Assembly (NCBI GenBank): GCA_910577375.1
Contig: CAJTLT010000007.1
Span: 11,767-75,766, forward strand
Origin: an uncultured Christensenella sp.
GTDB taxonomy: Bacteria; Bacillota; Clostridia; Christensenellales; Borkfalkiaceae
Length of the DNA: 64,000 bases
Direction of reading: 5' to 3'
The notes below the pieces were generated by a model. It was not told the DNA's origin. It was given only the letters and a program-made list of their open reading frames with translations, and made no database searches. The translations under genes were made by a program, and so were the position numbers. Positions 60,877 through 64,000 of the stretch are shown piece after piece; position 1 is the stretch's first letter; each line of letters starts with the position of its first letter.

Positions 60877-60896
60877 GCACAGGTACCCTTAATGTC

Positions 60897-61035
60897 GCCA
60901 AACAATCTTTTCTGTTTTTTGCGGTATTAAAAAGTTTGCACAAAACCGTACATACAGAAAAAGGATACAACTATGCCCTATAGTTGTATGCACGTTTGCG
61001 CATAAAAAAATACCGCTATATTAAGATTGTTTGGC
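60897..61035 (-). ncRNA. rod-shaped structured RNA, candidate small RNA or leader
   Basis: 139 nt that fold end to end. Outer 13-bp stem GCCAAACAATCTT/AAGATTGTTTGGC (60897-60909 with 61023-61035); inner 8-bp GCGGTATT/AATACCGC (60921-60928 with 61009-61016); a bulged GCGCAAAC/GTTTTGTGC stem; and the apical ATACAACTAT/ATAGTTGTAT hairpin (60965-60989). A promoter lies directly before it and a terminator directly after. The overall shape, with internal open regions on a long rod, recalls 6S RNA, but no conserved 6S sequence was confirmed. Confidence 0.55.
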
Positions 61036-61041
61036 AATACG

Positions 61042-61070
61042 AGTATAGCACGGCGCGGCGTAATTATCAA
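61042..61070 (-). promoter_or_regulatory. promoter of the rod RNA / LRR gene
   Basis: Minus strand TTGATA, 17-bp spacer, TATACT; start predicted a few bases before the outer stem. Confidence 0.75.
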
Positions 61071-61185
61071 GTGTTTTTCGTATATTGTAAAAGCGCGCGC
61101 AAAAGGCGGGCTGTTGACAGGATTTTTCTGAAAATGTTAAAAATTCACTATACAAAAATTATTTAAAAATTCTGTAATTAAAACG

Positions 61186-61214
61186 TTGACTTTATTTTAT
61201 GCTTATGATATTTT
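61186..61214 (+). promoter_or_regulatory. rRNA operon upstream promoter
   Basis: TTGACT, 17-bp spacer, TATTTT, about 330 bases before 16S. Confidence 0.6.
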
Positions 61215-61309
61215 AGAAAAGCTGTCGGCTGAGCGGGGCTTTCCCCATAATTCGTCAGGAAAAGTCAAAAAAGTTAGTTAAAATTTTTTAAAAAACTTTT
61301 AAAAATCGC

Positions 61310-61339
61310 TTGACACTGTAATAATCTATGTGATATTAT
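61310..61339 (+). promoter_or_regulatory. rRNA operon proximal promoter
   Basis: TTGACA, 18-bp spacer, TATTAT, preceded by an A/T-tract-rich UP-element-like region (61260-61305). Confidence 0.75.
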
Positions 61340-61540
61340 AGACAAGCTCACCGAAATGAGCGCCGGCTTTTTATGTCGGTTAACGCAGTTTAAAAATTGA
61401 ATAGAAGGAAACGAATTATAAATTAGTTTCTGTCAATTAACTTTGAAGTACAAATAGTACCACAAAGCAAAGTCAGCATAGATAATGACTATAAATAGTC
61501 GAGATAGAGCCACGATTGAATAAATCGGTTTTATACAATT

Positions 61541-63040
<1,500 letters not shown>

Positions 63041-63200
63041 AGGGAGAATTGATAGCAGTAGCTGAACAAGCTGTTATCCATTTTCAGTCGATACAGAAAC
63101 TATGTTTCTTTCTTATTCATTTTTAATACAAATTATGCACTCTTTCAAGGGGTGCATTTTATTTGATATTACCGCTTTGCAAAAAGCGTTAATATATATC

Positions 63201-63276
63201 GGGGGTATAGCTCAGCTGGTAGAGCACCTGCCCTGCAAGCAGGGGGTCATCGGTTCGAACCCGATTACCTCCACCA
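63201..63276 (+). tRNA. tRNA-Ala (UGC) in the 16S-23S spacer
   Basis: 76 nt with encoded CCA, acceptor GGGGGTA/TACCTCC. The anticodon stem CCTGC/GCAGG encloses loop CCTGCAA, giving UGC but with C at position 33 instead of the near-universal U. Confidence 0.93.
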
Positions 63277-63279
63277 CAC

Positions 63280-63356
63280 GGGATCATAGCTCAGCTGGTT
63301 AGAGCACACGCCTGATAAGCGTGAGGTCGGTGGTTCGAGTCCACTTGATCCCACCA
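63280..63356 (+). tRNA. tRNA-Ile (GAU) in the 16S-23S spacer
   Basis: 77 nt with encoded CCA, acceptor GGGATCA/TGATCCC, anticodon loop CTGATAA. Confidence 0.96.
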
Positions 63357-63685
63357 GCGCGGTAAAACGCGAAGGGGGATTAAGCGGCGGAATACCGTTC
63401 GTTATCCCGCAAAACGGAACTTTCGTTCCGTATCCGAAGATTGACAACTGCATAGCAAGTAAATCATTTCGAGAAAGTAAGAGGCGGAAAAAGCGCCGAA
63501 ACAAGAACGGAATGATAAGTACGTAAGGCAAAAAAAATTCGAACTTTCAACGGCTGAGAAGCCGGTGAAAGAAGAAGGTTAATACAATTTTAAGCGAATA
63601 CGACGTTGAAAAGGCGTCGGACTCTTGAAAGTGAATTGACGAGTAAAAGTGATAGAATTTTTGTAGAAAAGACGAGTAGAAAAAG
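63357..63685 (+). other. 16S-23S internal transcribed spacer, distal part
   Basis: No gene. Purine-rich, with the expected 23S-leader processing-stem character; nothing else supported. Confidence 0.6.
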
Positions 63686-64000
63686 ATCAAGCTACAAAGA
63701 GCGCACGGAGGATGCCTTGGTATATGGCGCCGAAGAAGGACGTGGCAAGCTGCGAAAAGCTACGGGGAGGAGCAAACATCCAGAGATCCGTAGATATCCG
63801 AATGAGGGAACTCAGCACGAGTAATGTCGTGTTACTGCATGATGAACACATAGTCATGCAGGGGGAACCCGGGGAACTGAAACATCTTAGTACCCGGAGG
63901 AAAAGAAAGTAAAAACGATTCCGAAAGTAGTGGCGAGCGAAATCGGAGGAGCCCAAACCGCGGGTAGAAATACCTGCGGGGTAAGGACTGCATTTAGCAT
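63686..64000 (+). rRNA. rrl: 23S ribosomal RNA, 5' end, truncated by window edge
   Basis: Begins near GATCAAGCTACAAAGAGCGC and carries the conserved ACGGAGGATGCCTTGG, CGAAGAAGGACGTGG and the GGGGGAACCCGGGGAACTGAAA region. The rest is outside the window. Confidence 0.93.

Noticed and set aside
60870..60900. T-box leader (GGGTACC near a terminator)
   Set aside because: The T-box antiterminator sequence is not matched and no specifier-loop layout is present. The downstream gene is an LRR surface protein.
60897..61035. MITE or IS remnant with 13-bp terminal inverted repeats
   Set aside because: The flanking bases show no target-site duplication, and a promoter and terminator bracket the structure. 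An RNA is the better reading.

Overview
The window is chromosomal DNA from a low-to-mid GC Gram-positive anaerobe of the class Clostridia, most likely an uncultured gut lineage near Christensenellales. The lineage call rests on the 16S gene at the right end, on AddA/NiaR/Ktr/ComF/TrmL families typical of Firmicutes, on strong AGGAGG ribosome sites and on the many BspA-type leucine-rich-repeat (LRR) surface proteins. No database was searched, so the genus is not asserted.

Left backbone (1-13.8 kb): the 3' end of addA, a small membrane protein, a PRC-barrel protein, an NAD operon (nadB-nadC-niaR), an ECF sigma factor followed directly by a membrane-anchored LRR protein, a PnuC-type vitamin transporter behind an attenuator-like leader, and an LRR lipoprotein. 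niaR probably represses its own operon and links NAD synthesis with pnuC salvage.

Integrated island (14,029-30,366): 16.3 kb bounded by a perfect 45-bp direct repeat of the 3' half of tRNA-Gln(CUG). A tyrosine integrase sits beside the right end. The cargo is one long leftward operon: XRE regulator, GIY-YIG protein, HEPN-like protein, HsdM, small membrane protein, RES-like protein, HsdS, zinc-ribbon protein, HsdR, second zinc-ribbon protein, coiled-coil membrane protein. It is followed by an unknown PIN-like protein and faced by a divergent BRO-N/Fic fusion. A roughly 390-nt structured RNA with its own promoter and terminator, an RHH protein, a TnpV protein and small ORFs form the element's regulatory arm. 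No relaxase is present.

Accessory patch (30.4-33.0 kb): remnants of a second integrase whose HxxR arginine is lost, then an AT-rich operon of three overlapping genes of unknown function behind a consensus promoter. This is a candidate undescribed system.

Right backbone (33.2-61 kb): comF/ktrA/ktrB, glmM-glmS, a tyrosine phosphatase and a RadC protein from divergent promoters, tRNA-Ser, two large ankyrin proteins, YdeI, GNAT-YoaP, SDR, ZIP transporter, phosphoglucomutase, membrane protein, phosphodiesterase-rdgB, trmL, Na/Pi transporter-Fur-DUF1858, lipoproteins and an LRR gene broken by an in-frame stop. Between rdgB and trmL lie three tandem gene-tail cassettes, each with the same conserved flanks around a 77-nt hypervariable core.

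rRNA operon (61.2-64 kb): two promoters, 16S, tRNA-Ala(UGC), tRNA-Ile(GAU) and the start of 23S, which runs off the window. Upstream of it and behind the broken LRR gene is a long rod-shaped RNA with a promoter and terminator.
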